Shown piece after piece: positions 1 through 7,540 of a DNA stretch of 44,827 nucleotides. The number at the start of each line of letters is the position of its first letter. Positions within the stretch are counted from its first letter, which is position 1. The stretch spans positions 1-44,827 of the forward strand of contig CAIXBR010000012.1 in assembly GCA_903917735.1 (NCBI GenBank), given 5' to 3'. The position numbers were made by a program, and so were the translations under genes. The stretch is from an uncultured Elusimicrobia bacterium (lineage in GTDB: Bacteria > Elusimicrobiota > Elusimicrobia > Elusimicrobiales > UBA9959). The notes under the pieces are model-generated. The model was not told the DNA's origin. It ran no database searches and worked only from the letters and a program-made list of their open reading frames with translations.

Positions 1-191
1 CAATGTGTCCTGTTGCGCGGCTTGTCCTTGTGGCAGTAAGTTCCTTGAATTCCACCGGCTCAGTACAGTACACTATGGTTAATCACGAAGATGCGCACTG
101 CGCTGTCAGCAAATGTTGCAATAGCTACTGGCTATCGGGAGGGATGAAGACACTTTTACAAAGCGCTTTTCCGAAAGCAGGCAAAAACTGC

Positions 192-348
192 ATGTTTAAG
201 GTCCTCCTTATCGAAGACGACCCGCAACACATCCTGCTGGTAAAGATACGCCTGAAGATACGGGGGTTCAGCGTGAAAGCGGCGCTATGAAACCACCGAC
301 CTTCTCGAAAAAATAAACGGCCTTCTGAAAAACCGCGGTAAGAAATAG
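192..348 (+). pseudogene. Response regulator receiver remnant (internal deletion and frameshift)
   Basis: From the ATG at 192 the frame reads a typical receiver N-terminus (MFKVLLIEDDPQHILL...) with the acidic DD pocket of a CheY-like domain, then stops at 288-290. A frame shifted relative to the first, from about 286, reads RYETTDLLEKINGLLKNRGKK and stops at 346-348; this looks like the last helix of the same kind of domain. The middle of the domain, about 70 residues with the phospho-accepting Asp, is absent. The two ends therefore look like one gene that lost its core. It could instead be a very short real peptide, but the matching ends argue for decay. Confidence 0.6.
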
Positions 349-351
349 CTG

Positions 352-909
352 TCAAAGGCCTAGGTCGCCGGCTATGCCCCGCATAGCGGCCAGGGAAAGT
401 TCCACGAACTCCTCCAACTTCAGACCGAGGGCCTCGCATTCCATTATTATGCCGCGGTCCACGGAGGCGGCGAAGCGCTTATCTTTCATCCTCCTGACTA
501 CGGAAGAGGCCTTGACGCTGGCCAGTTTCCGGTCCGGGTAAACAAGAGCGGTGGCCGTTATCAGGCCGGTTACGGTTTCAGCGGCGGCCAGCGCCTTGTG
601 AAAGAGCTCGGCCCGTTTTCTGCCTCCGTGCGCCGCCTCGTTGTGCATTTTAACCGCTTCTATCAGGCTCTCGGTGAAGCCCTGCTCCTTGAGTATCCGC
701 TCCGCTTCAATGGTATGCCGGGTAGGATCACCCGCAGTAAGCTCAACGTCGATATCGTGCACGAGCCCGGCCAGCCCCCACAGGGCCGGATCCGCCCCGA
801 GGCGCGCTGCGAGGGCGCGCATGACCGCCTCGGAGGCGAGACAGTGCTTGATAAGGTTCCCGTTGCCGACATGCGTCTTAAGCAGCTCCAAAGCTTTTTC
901 ACGTTCCAT
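352..909 (-). CDS. HD-domain phosphohydrolase-like protein
   Basis: 185 residues from the ATG at 909, chosen because a GGAGG ribosome-binding site lies about 5 nt upstream; a longer upstream frame has no such signal. HD-superfamily metal ligands are visible: H22 (in IKHCLASEAVM), then H51-D52 in GLVHDID, followed by HNEAAHG near residue 87. The family hydrolyses phosphate esters of nucleotides or similar substrates in the cytoplasm using divalent metal. The single-domain layout resembles stand-alone HD hydrolases rather than HD-GYP or RelA proteins. The substrate cannot be told. It is monocistronic, convergent with the remnant at 192-348 and divergent from the gene at 1044. Confidence 0.85.
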   Translation of the reverse strand: MEREKALELLKTHVGNGNLIKHCLASEAVMRALAARLGADPALWGLAGLVHDIDVELTAGDPTRHTIEAERILKEQGFTESLIEAVKMHNEAAHGGRKRAELFHKALAAAETVTGLITATALVYPDRKLASVKASSVVRRMKDKRFAASVDRGIIMECEALGLKLEEFVELSLAAMRGIAGDLGL

Positions 910-1043
910 ATGTCCTCCGGTCCTATCGCCCAAACTGAAATTATAGAATATCCCCATAGCCGCCCCAAATGGCAATGCCCCGCGGAAGCGGAGGGAAGGC
1001 CGAAAATTATAGAATAAGGAGTATCGCGGATACGGAGGGCAGA

Positions 1044-1589
1044 ATGCTGAAAGTATACCTTAAACTTTTTTTCCTGACAGCCGGACTATTTTTCCTGGCT
1101 GCGTTCTTCGGCAACCTTGCGACGATGCCGCTGAAACTCTCGGCGGTAGACGCGGCGGTAAAGGGCGCGCTTTTCGGCATACTTATGTCCGCGGTTCTGG
1201 GCACGCTCCACATCGTAAGGGTCAGGGGAAAGGCCGGCGGGAACGACGCGGGGGACATTTATTCAACCACACAGGTACGCGAGCTTACTAGCCGCCTGCC
1301 CTGCGACCGCGTCCTCACCCTGATGGGACATTACCTGAAGGAAGTCGCCGGATTCAGCGTTACCCTTACGGACCACACGGCCGGCAGGCTGGAAGCCCGT
1401 ACGGGCCTGAGCCTCGCCTCCACCTTCGGCAGCAAGGTGACCGTCAGCGTACGCAAGGCTGAGGATGGCTCTACCGCGGTAACGATAATCTCCAAGCCGC
1501 TGTTGTTCAGCATCCTGGCTGATTACGGCGAAAGCCTGAAAATAGCTGGGGAAGCCGCCGCCTTCCTGCAGGGCAGCGAACAAGGCTGA
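1044..1589 (+). CDS. Small membrane protein of unknown function
   Basis: 181 residues from the ATG at 1044, which has a GGAGGG site 4 nt upstream; the frame is open further upstream without a comparable site. Residues 5-25 (YLKLFFLTAGLFFLAAFFG) and about 38-56 are hydrophobic and likely span the membrane. The rest is a soluble alpha/beta-looking part of about 115 residues (TSRLPCDRVLTL..., ending LKIAGEAAAFLQGSEQG). I recognise no family. A strong terminator follows directly. It is probably a single-gene transcript of an inner-membrane protein with a cytoplasmic domain. Confidence 0.7.
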   Translation: MLKVYLKLFFLTAGLFFLAAFFGNLATMPLKLSAVDAAVKGALFGILMSAVLGTLHIVRVRGKAGGNDAGDIYSTTQVRELTSRLPCDRVLTLMGHYLKEVAGFSVTLTDHTAGRLEARTGLSLASTFGSKVTVSVRKAEDGSTAVTIISKPLLFSILADYGESLKIAGEAAAFLQGSEQG

Positions 1590-1610
1590 CCCGCGGGCGC
1601 CGCCAAAAGA

Positions 1611-1639
1611 AAAAGGCCGGATCTCTCCGGCCTTTTTTT
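1611..1639. terminator. Bidirectional rho-independent terminator
   Basis: A 10-bp stem, AAAAGGCCGG (1611-1620) with CCGGCCTTTT (1627-1636), has a 6-nt loop and a T-run to 1639. The A-rich left arm gives a T-tract on the other strand too. It sits between the convergent genes ending at 1589 (plus) and 1654 (minus) and can serve both. Confidence 0.9.
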
Positions 1640-1653
1640 CGTCTCGCCCGCCG

Positions 1654-3054
1654 TCAGAACTCGGCGTAGCCCGGCACACGGGGAAAGGCTGTCACATCGC
1701 GTATGTTGGAGATGCCGGTTACCAGCATCATCATACGCTCGAAACCCAGGCCGAAACCGGAGTGGGGAACGGAGCCGAAGCGGCGCAGGTCCAGGTACCA
1801 GCTGTAGGCCTCCCGGTCTATATTCAGTTCGGTCATCCTGCGCTCAAGCACTTCAAGGCGGTTTTCGCGCTCGCTGCCGCCGACAAGCTCCCCTATGCGG
1901 GGCACCAGCACGTCCATCCCGCGCGCTGTCTTCCCGTCGTCGTTCAGCTTCATGTAGAAAGAGGCGGCTTCCTTCGGCTTGTTGTACAGGATGACGGGCT
2001 TCTTGAAATGGTGTTCCACCAGGAAGCGCTCATGCTCGCTGGCCAGGTCCACGCCCCAGCTAACCTTAACCTCGAAGCGGTCGTTGACCGGCTCGAGAAT
2101 CTTCACAGCGTCGGTATAGGCCACGCGCTCAAACTTATTCTCGGTGATATTCCTCAGGTTGTCCATCAGCGCCGGTTCCACGTACTTGGCGAACAGCTCC
2201 ATGTCCGACGGGCAGGCCGCGAGGACCCGCTTAGTGATGGACTTTATTAAATCCTCGGCCAGCTCCATGTCGTCTTCCAGCTCATAGAAGGCCATTTCCG
2301 GCTCTATCTGCCAGAATTCGGCGCAGTGGCGGTAGGTGTTGGAGTTCTCGGCGCGGAAGGTGGGGCCGAAGGTGTAGATCTTGCCCAACGCCATCGCCAG
2401 GGTCTCGCCCTCCAGCTGGCCTGAAACGGTCAGGTACGTCTTCCTGCCCAGGAGGTCCTTGGAGAAGTCTATCTCGCCGTCCTGGGTTTTAGGCAAGGCG
2501 GAAAGCTTGGAGAGGTCCATCGCTGTCGCCGTGAAAAGGTCCCCGGCCCCCTCAGCGTCGGAGGCGGTGAGTATAGGTGTATGCACGTAATGGAAGCCGT
2601 TGTCGTGGAAATAGGAATGTACGGCGTAGGCGAGCTCCGCGCGGATACGCAGCATAGCCGCGTACTTGTTGGTGCGGGGGCGCAGGTGCGCCACGGTGCG
2701 CAGGAACTCGTCGGAGGTCTTTTTCTTCTGTATCGGGTACTTCTCCGGGTCGCAGCCGTCGTAGAGCCTGACTTCCCTGGCCTGCAGCTCTAACTTCTGG
2801 CCAGCTCCGGGGGATTGGACGAGGTCGCCTTTTATCTCCACCGCGGCGCCGGTGACCAACTGGGGCAGCACTGATGAGAAATCCCCGTTCTCGGCGGAGA
2901 AGACCACCTGCAGGCTCTCGCGGCAGGAGCCGTCGTTGAGTTCGGCGAAAGAAAGGACCTTGGAATCGCGGCGGGTCTTTATCCAGCCGCGCGCCGCGGT
3001 GCCCTTAACCGGACCCGGAGTTTTCAGGATTTCGCGGATGGTGGGGAGTGCCAT
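1654..3054 (-). CDS. asnS: Asparaginyl-tRNA synthetase
   Basis: 466 residues, normal for bacterial AsnRS. It charges tRNA-Asn with asparagine in the cytoplasm. An N-terminal OB-fold anticodon-binding domain (about residues 1-110, VKGTAARGWIKTRRDSKVLSFAELNDGS) precedes a class II catalytic core: motif 2 region FRAENSNTYRHCAEFWQIEPEMAF and motif 3 GFGLGFERMMMLVTGISNIRDV near the C-terminus. The FWQIEPE stretch favours AsnRS over AspRS. The ATG at 3054 has an AAAGGA site. It lies 27 nt behind the hypothetical gene 3082-3612 and ends at the terminator 1611-1639, so it is the last gene of the long minus-strand run. Its presence implies direct Asn-tRNA charging. Confidence 0.97.
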   Translation of the reverse strand: MALPTIREILKTPGPVKGTAARGWIKTRRDSKVLSFAELNDGSCRESLQVVFSAENGDFSSVLPQLVTGAAVEIKGDLVQSPGAGQKLELQAREVRLYDGCDPEKYPIQKKKTSDEFLRTVAHLRPRTNKYAAMLRIRAELAYAVHSYFHDNGFHYVHTPILTASDAEGAGDLFTATAMDLSKLSALPKTQDGEIDFSKDLLGRKTYLTVSGQLEGETLAMALGKIYTFGPTFRAENSNTYRHCAEFWQIEPEMAFYELEDDMELAEDLIKSITKRVLAACPSDMELFAKYVEPALMDNLRNITENKFERVAYTDAVKILEPVNDRFEVKVSWGVDLASEHERFLVEHHFKKPVILYNKPKEAASFYMKLNDDGKTARGMDVLVPRIGELVGGSERENRLEVLERRMTELNIDREAYSWYLDLRRFGSVPHSGFGLGFERMMMLVTGISNIRDVTAFPRVPGYAEF

Positions 3055-3081
3055 GGTGCAGTCCTTTTGCGGCCAGAGGGC

Positions 3082-3612
3082 CTACTTCTTGCCTTTCTTC
3101 TTTTCTTCGGGCACTTTTGACACGGCGACAAGTTCAAGCTCGCAGGTCTTGTCCTCGCCGTTGTATTCCTCAAGTATATAGCCCACGCCGGGCGCGTAGT
3201 AGCGCACGGATTTGCCGGCGTCGCCTCCAGCCAGCCTGGTGATCACTTTCATGCAATTGGCGAACTTGCCGGCCTTTATAGAAACCTTGTCGGAAAGGGA
3301 GACTATCTCGCTGTTGTCAGTGTATTCGTCCCACTTGGCGCCTTCCTTCACCGGCAGGGGGAACTCCCGGCGTCCGCCTATCATCACGCCGTCGGCGGTG
3401 GTAAGCCATTTGGCGTCGCGGGTTATGAGGTACTCGGTGGTATGGGTGTCGCGCAATTCGAAGATCATGCGGGCCTGGGCCACGGTCTTGCCCGTCTTCT
3501 TCTTGACCTCGAGGATATCCAGATAGACCTTGGCGTCGCCTTCAAATTCAGTGCTGGTGAACTTGTATTCGTGACGGATCTTTTCTTTAAGCGGGAAATA
3601 TTCTGCGGTCAT
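3082..3612 (-). CDS. Hypothetical protein with DUF3108-like pattern
   Basis: 176 residues with no signal peptide or membrane segment. The text FPLPVKEGAKWDEY..., followed by KAGKFANCMKVITR and SVRYYAPGVGYILEEY, recalls the pattern in DUF3108-like and related beta-rich proteins, where a 'G-x-F-x-N-C-x-K' strand is followed by 'Y-Y-A-P-G-V-G'. That resemblance is by eye only. The C-terminus is lysine-rich (VPEEKKKGKK). The start at 3612 has a G-rich stretch upstream but no clear ribosome-binding site. It sits between the tRNA-Ala region and asnS and is probably co-transcribed with asnS. No function is proposed. Confidence 0.7.
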   Translation of the reverse strand: MTAEYFPLKEKIRHEYKFTSTEFEGDAKVYLDILEVKKKTGKTVAQARMIFELRDTHTTEYLITRDAKWLTTADGVMIGGRREFPLPVKEGAKWDEYTDNSEIVSLSDKVSIKAGKFANCMKVITRLAGGDAGKSVRYYAPGVGYILEEYNGEDKTCELELVAVSKVPEEKKKGKK

Positions 3613-3654
3613 GTGGGTGCCCCCGGAATTTGGTGAGATGCTGCTGTGTAAAGC

Positions 3655-3696
3655 TGGTGGACGTGACAGGGATCGAACCTGCGACCTCCTCGTTGC
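3655..3696 (-). repeat. Partial duplicate of the 3' half of tRNA-Ala
   Basis: These 42 nt are identical to 3754-3795, which is the 3' part of the tRNA-Ala gene from the anticodon arm to the encoded CCA. Identity stops inside the anticodon stem-loop. Between the copies lies a 57-nt spacer with a GC-rich hairpin (GGCGGCC / GGCCGCC, about 3709-3726). The copy lacks acceptor 5' strand and D-arm, so it cannot form a tRNA. Such 3'-tRNA repeats arise at integration sites or by slippage. Confidence 0.85.
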
Positions 3697-3753
3697 TCAC
3701 TCGTGCTCGGCGGCCTGCTGGCCGCCGCGCCTCGTTCGAGGCTTCTTAGAATC

Positions 3754-3829
3754 TGGTGGACGTGACAGGGATCGAACCTGCGACCTCCTCGTTGCGAACG
3801 AGGCGCTCTCCCAACTGAGCTACACGCCC
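3754..3829 (-). tRNA. tRNA-Ala(CGC)
   Basis: 76 nt including an encoded CCA. The acceptor stem GGGCGTG pairs with CACGTCC and contains the G3:U70 wobble that marks alanine tRNAs. The D-arm (GCTC...GAGC), the anticodon stem CCTCG/CGAGG with loop TTCGCAA (anticodon CGC, reads GCG) and a T-arm with GGTTCGATCCC are all present. Its 5' end lies only 4 nt after the mltG stop codon, so it is probably cut from a long mRNA rather than made from its own promoter. Confidence 0.95.
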
Positions 3830-3833
3830 ATTA

Positions 3834-4802
3834 TTACTGCTGCTGTTCCGCTTTCGCGGCCTGCTCAACGCGTCTTTTGGCCTTCTTGTGCTCTTCGAAG
3901 TTCGCGTTGAAAATATGTTTCCCTTTCCTGTCCGCCACGAAGTACAGCGCGTCCAGGTTGGCCGGGGACATCGCGGCCGCGATGGAACTGTACCCGGGAT
4001 TGCAGATCGGCCCCGGCGGCAACCCGCCTACCGCGTAAGTATTGTAGGGGGATTTGTACTTAAGGTCGGTAAGGGTCAGACCTTTTTTCCAGTAGCCGGC
4101 CTTTTCAGATCCCAGCGCGTACTGCACCGTGGGGTCCGCTTCCAGGGCCATCCCTTTACGGTAACGGTTGATGTAAACGGCCGCTATCAGCGGGCGCTCG
4201 TTATCGTCCACGGCTTCGCGTTCTACGATGGACGCAAGGATAAGGGTCTTGCTTTCGTCCATCTTCTCGGGGAAACCTTTAGAGAACAGCGGCCTTATCT
4301 GCCTGTCAAATTCTAATTTTAGCAAATTAATAACTTCCTGTGGCGGGGTATTTTTCTTGAGGTAGTAAGTAGAGGGAAAAAGATAGCCTTCTAATTTCTG
4401 GGCGCGGGCAAGGTCCCGGAAAGGCGCGGCCTTCGTGATGCCGTTAGCCTCCAGACGCTCCGCTATCTGTTCCATGCGCCAGCCTTCGGGGATGACCACT
4501 TTTACGCTGCTCACGTAGGTACTGTGGGTCAGGCGCCAGAGCGCCTCTTCCGAGGACATCCGCTCGCGCATGGGGTAGTCGCCCGGCATAATGCGCTTGC
4601 CGGTGCCGGTCAGCTTGACTAGCAGCCGGAACCAAGACGAACTCAGTATCACGCTATCGCGCTTCAGCACCGCCGCCGCCTGACCGGCGCCGGCGCCCTC
4701 CGGAATGGAAATTTTTACCGGCCGGCCGGGCCAGAAAAAGTGGAGGGACAGGAAGAGCAGGAAAACGGCGGTCAGCGCCGCGAATTTTTTTATTCTTTTC
4801 AT
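3834..4802 (-). CDS. mltG: Endolytic murein transglycosylase MltG (YceG family)
   Basis: 322 residues from the ATG at 4802, which overlaps the thpR stop as ATGA. A longer in-frame upstream extension is rejected because it runs through thpR. The basic N-terminus and hydrophobic residues 8-25 (AALTAVFLLFLSLHFFW) form a single membrane anchor; the rest is periplasmic. A LysM-like part around 30-110 (SIPEGAGAGQAA..., VVIPEGWRMEQIA) precedes the YceG catalytic domain, whose conserved SIVERE segment (191-196) carries the catalytic glutamate, with GLPPGPICNPG further on. MltG cleaves nascent peptidoglycan strands and so limits glycan length. Translation is probably coupled to thpR; the tRNA-Ala follows 4 nt downstream. 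Confidence 0.95.
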   Translation of the reverse strand: MKRIKKFAALTAVFLLFLSLHFFWPGRPVKISIPEGAGAGQAAAVLKRDSVILSSSWFRLLVKLTGTGKRIMPGDYPMRERMSSEEALWRLTHSTYVSSVKVVIPEGWRMEQIAERLEANGITKAAPFRDLARAQKLEGYLFPSTYYLKKNTPPQEVINLLKLEFDRQIRPLFSKGFPEKMDESKTLILASIVEREAVDDNERPLIAAVYINRYRKGMALEADPTVQYALGSEKAGYWKKGLTLTDLKYKSPYNTYAVGGLPPGPICNPGYSSIAAAMSPANLDALYFVADRKGKHIFNANFEEHKKAKRRVEQAAKAEQQQ

Positions 4803-5356
4803 AAGGACAAAAGCCGCTTTGAATAGACCTGCCTGTAGACCGGGCCTTCCGCGGTAAGACCGCTTTCCATGAGTTCTACGGACGCAAGCCTGGAGACCGC
4901 CCGCCTGGCCTGCGCGTAATCCGAGGTCCGCCTCAGGAAATTTTCCGGCAGCTTCGCCTTTACCCGGCCTATAGTGATATGAGGTTCGAAGCGTTCCTCG
5001 AACATCAGACCGGCGGAGGCAAGGCCCTCGGCAAGCCTGCGGGCCAGTTCCCTCAGTTCTGCGGCGCCGTCCCCTATGCCGACCCACAGCACGGAAGGGT
5101 GACTGGAGGAGGGGAAAACCCCGAAGCCGCCGGAAGCGATGGTAAAGGCGTTTACTCCTTCAAGCGCCGCGTCTATCCCTTTCTTCGCGGCGGCCGGCCC
5201 CTCAAGGTCGCCCAGGAAAGCGTAAGTAATATGGAAATTTAACGGGTCCACCCATTTCACGGCGTCCCGCCCTGAATTGTCTCTGGCGTAAGAAACCACG
5301 GCTTTAAGGTTGTCTACAAAAGCCGGCTCGAACGAGGACGCTGCGAAAAGACGCAC
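4799..5356 (-). CDS. thpR: RNA 2',3'-cyclic phosphodiesterase (2'-5' RNA ligase family)
   Basis: 185 residues, the usual size. Two HxTx motifs define the 2H phosphoesterase family: HITY at 42-45 and HITI at 126-129. Members open 2',3'-cyclic phosphate ends of RNA and can join tRNA halves in vitro; the role in cells is not firmly known. The start is GTG at 5356, whose first G is shared with the TAG stop of the FecR-domain gene (TAGTG), and the stop overlaps the mltG start. It is therefore tightly coupled on both sides. Confidence 0.93.
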   Translation of the reverse strand: MRLFAASSFEPAFVDNLKAVVSYARDNSGRDAVKWVDPLNFHITYAFLGDLEGPAAAKKGIDAALEGVNAFTIASGGFGVFPSSSHPSVLWVGIGDGAAELRELARRLAEGLASAGLMFEERFEPHITIGRVKAKLPENFLRRTSDYAQARRAVSRLASVELMESGLTAEGPVYRQVYSKRLLSL

Positions 5357-6330
5357 TATTGCCCCTCCTCTGTTTCTTCGTCCGGCTGCGCCCGGCGGCG
5401 GGCTCGCGCCCGTTTTGCCGCGGCCGCCTTGGCCTTCGCCTTGACCCTGGCTTTGGCCCTGGCCGCGCGCGCGGCCTTTGGGTCAGTCTGGCCGTCGTCC
5501 GTTATCTCCCTGCGCACGACCTTGCGCTTAAGCGCCTGCGCGCGCAGCGCGGCCCTTCTTTCAAGGGACCTCGGCTTCCAGTTCTTAATGGCCGCCAGCC
5601 GCGTGCGCATCGTCCCGACAGCTCCGCGGTAGCGCCCCATTTTGGAAATTGGCGTAGGATGGAAACGCCGCTGTGACTGCCCGAAATAGATCTCGGTGTT
5701 CTTCTCCAGAATATACTCCTGGTTGTCCTTACCGGAAGCGTCCGCCTGTGTTACGGCCATGCGGCCCTCGTCGAACACCGCCACCGAGCTGTCCTTGCCC
5801 AGCTGGGAATATTCCACGGCGAACTCGGTGCCGCGCACGGCGCATACCGCGGAGGGGGTGCGCACCTGCATTTTAAACTTATCGTTTAGGAAATGCTTGA
5901 TCTTGGCCGCTATCGAACCGAAGTTTATTGAGAAGATGGTGTCGCCCTGGTCGAGGGAAGAAATTTCCAGCTCGGTATTGCGCCCTATCGCGATCGCGCC
6001 TTTGTCGTCCAGGTAGAGTTCCGCCACGCCGTCGGCGGAGGTCTTCACCACGTCGTTGGGGTCCATAGGCATTTCGCCGGTTATTTTGGACCACTCTTCG
6101 CCCTCCACGGTCTTGACCATCACCGTGCCGGAAACGACTTTAAGGCGCGCGTCCCAGTTCTCGGACTGCGCCTGGCTGTAGTTGCCGGACTTCATGGCCT
6201 GCTGGAGCATCTGGCGGTAGTCCTGCTGCTGCTCCGCTCCGCCGTTGTCTCCGGTCTGCGCAATTACGCCCTGGGCCGGAAACAGGATCATCGACAAAAA
6301 AAGCGCTTTCTTGACGCACGCGTTCATCAT
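5356..6330 (-). CDS. FecR-domain exported protein with basic Ala/Lys/Arg tail
   Basis: 324 residues with a signal peptide (about 1-24, ending VIAQ). Residues 60-215 match the FecR domain: GTVMVKTVEGEEW, DVVKTSADGVAELYLDDKGAIAIGRNTELEI, then VRTPSAVCAVRGTEFAVEY, the most conserved stretch. FecR domains are periplasmic and often act in signal relay or bind envelope components; here no FecI-type sigma factor or TonB receptor is nearby. The last ~75 residues are extremely basic and Ala-rich (KAARAARAKARVKAKAKAAAAK), like histone H1 tails, then end acidic (DEETEEGQ). The start overlaps the tyrS stop by ATGA; a second in-frame ATG follows at once. Confidence 0.85.
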   Translation of the reverse strand: MMNACVKKALFLSMILFPAQGVIAQTGDNGGAEQQQDYRQMLQQAMKSGNYSQAQSENWDARLKVVSGTVMVKTVEGEEWSKITGEMPMDPNDVVKTSADGVAELYLDDKGAIAIGRNTELEISSLDQGDTIFSINFGSIAAKIKHFLNDKFKMQVRTPSAVCAVRGTEFAVEYSQLGKDSSVAVFDEGRMAVTQADASGKDNQEYILEKNTEIYFGQSQRRFHPTPISKMGRYRGAVGTMRTRLAAIKNWKPRSLERRAALRAQALKRKVVRREITDDGQTDPKAARAARAKARVKAKAKAAAAKRARARRRAQPDEETEEGQ

Positions 6331-7502
6331 GCCCCCTCTATTTTTCTAAACTGTCTGCGTCCCACCTGCAGCACGCAGGAGCGGGGTTCAAAATGTATGT
6401 CTTCGGCCACTTTCTCGCCGTCAATGCGGACCGCCCCCTGCTCTATAAGGCGGCGCGCCTCGTTCATGCCCTTGGCCAGGCCGGCCGACACCATGAGATA
6501 TGAAAGTTTTCCGGCCTTTTCCGCTCGGTAGATCTCCATATCCTCCGGCAGTTCCTTGCGCGAAAAAACCTGTTCGAAATGCGCCCGGGCGACCGCCGCC
6601 TGTTCGGCGCCGTGGAAGCGCGCGGTTATAAGGCCCGCCAGTTTCTTCTTGGCCTCCATCGGGTGCTCCGCCTTTACCGCGGCCAGGTCCTCCGAGGTCA
6701 GCAGTTCGTAGTAGGAATACATCAGCGCATCGGAAAGCGACATAAGCTTGCCGAACATGTCGTTGGGGAGATCATTGAGCCCGACGTAATTGCCGTAGGA
6801 CTTGGACATCTTCTTTTCGCCGTCGGTGCCGACGAGCAGCGGCATCGTCATCACCGCCTGCGGCTCCTGCCCGCTGAGCTTTTGTATGTTGCGCCCCATC
6901 AGCAGGTTGAAGATCTGGTCCTGGCCGCCCAGCTCCACATCCGCCTTCACGGCCACCGAGTCGTAGCCCTGAAAGATCGGGTACAGGATCTCAAGCAGGC
7001 TTATAGGGGCCTCGGCTTTCATCCTGGCGCGGAAATCCTCGCGCTCCAGCAGCTGCGAGATGGTCACGCTCTTGGCGATATTGACGAAATCGGACACGCC
7101 GGCGGCGGGGCTGGCGAAGAAGGGCTTCAGCCACTCGCTGTTGAACCGTATCTCGGTCTTATCGCGGTCTAGCACCTTGAAGGCCTGGTCGGTATAGGTC
7201 CTGGCGTTGTTGGCCACCGTCTCGTGGTCGAGCACCGGGCGCGTGGTATCCTTGCCGGAAGGGTCGCCGACCTGCGCGGTAAAATCCCCGATGATAAGCA
7301 CGGCTGTATGCCCCAGGTCCTGGAACTGCCGAAGCTTGGTCAGAACGACGCTGTGCCCTATGTGCAGGTCCGGGCTGCTCGGGTCCGCCCCGAATTTCAC
7401 GCGCAGTTTCTTGCCGGAGGCAAGCTTCTTGGCCAGGTCTTCGCGGCTCACAACGTCCACCGCGCCGCGCAGGATGTCGTTCAGGATCTCATCTTTGTTC
7501 AT
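6327..7502 (-). CDS. tyrS: Tyrosyl-tRNA synthetase
   Basis: 391 residues. It charges tRNA-Tyr. The class I signatures are intact: HIGH at 47-50 (in FGADPSSPDLHIGH) and KMSKS at 231-235. The C-terminal S4-like RNA-binding domain (about 325-390, LSYLMVSAGLAKGMNEARRLIEQGAVRI) completes the enzyme. The sequence style fits the TyrZ-like bacterial clade. No ribosome-binding site precedes the ATG at 7502; instead a TACAAT hexamer ends 8 nt before it, so a leaderless transcript is possible. The stop overlaps the FecR-domain gene. Confidence 0.97.
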   Translation of the reverse strand: MNKDEILNDILRGAVDVVSREDLAKKLASGKKLRVKFGADPSSPDLHIGHSVVLTKLRQFQDLGHTAVLIIGDFTAQVGDPSGKDTTRPVLDHETVANNARTYTDQAFKVLDRDKTEIRFNSEWLKPFFASPAAGVSDFVNIAKSVTISQLLEREDFRARMKAEAPISLLEILYPIFQGYDSVAVKADVELGGQDQIFNLLMGRNIQKLSGQEPQAVMTMPLLVGTDGEKKMSKSYGNYVGLNDLPNDMFGKLMSLSDALMYSYYELLTSEDLAAVKAEHPMEAKKKLAGLITARFHGAEQAAVARAHFEQVFSRKELPEDMEIYRAEKAGKLSYLMVSAGLAKGMNEARRLIEQGAVRIDGEKVAEDIHFEPRSCVLQVGRRQFRKIEGA

Positions 7503-7510
7503 AACGGTTA

Positions 7511-7540
7511 ATTGTATTATTTTCGCGTGCGCTAATGGAA
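7511..7540 (-). promoter_or_regulatory. Possible internal promoter for tyrS
   Basis: On the minus strand TTCCAT (7540-7535) is separated by 18 nt from TACAAT (7516-7511, 5 of 6 to consensus), which ends 8 nt before the tyrS ATG. The -35 match is weak. If used, transcription would begin within a few bases of the start codon. Confidence 0.35.

Noticed and set aside
1..191. Possible upstream part of the receiver gene
   Set aside because: The frame is open but reads no recognisable domain and has no good start; nothing supportable is there.
3697..3753. Spacer between tRNA copies as a mobile element
   Set aside because: Only 57 nt with one hairpin; too short to carry a gene and no terminal repeats, so kept as a duplication scar rather than an element.
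3611..3910. Plus-strand frame with repeated GGRDRDRTCDLLVA
   Set aside because: It is the translation of the antisense of the tRNA-Ala gene and its partial copy, a well-known spurious protein motif.
4803..5087. N-terminal extension of the mltG frame
   Set aside because: It lies entirely over thpR, and the ATG at 4802 begins with a proper membrane anchor.
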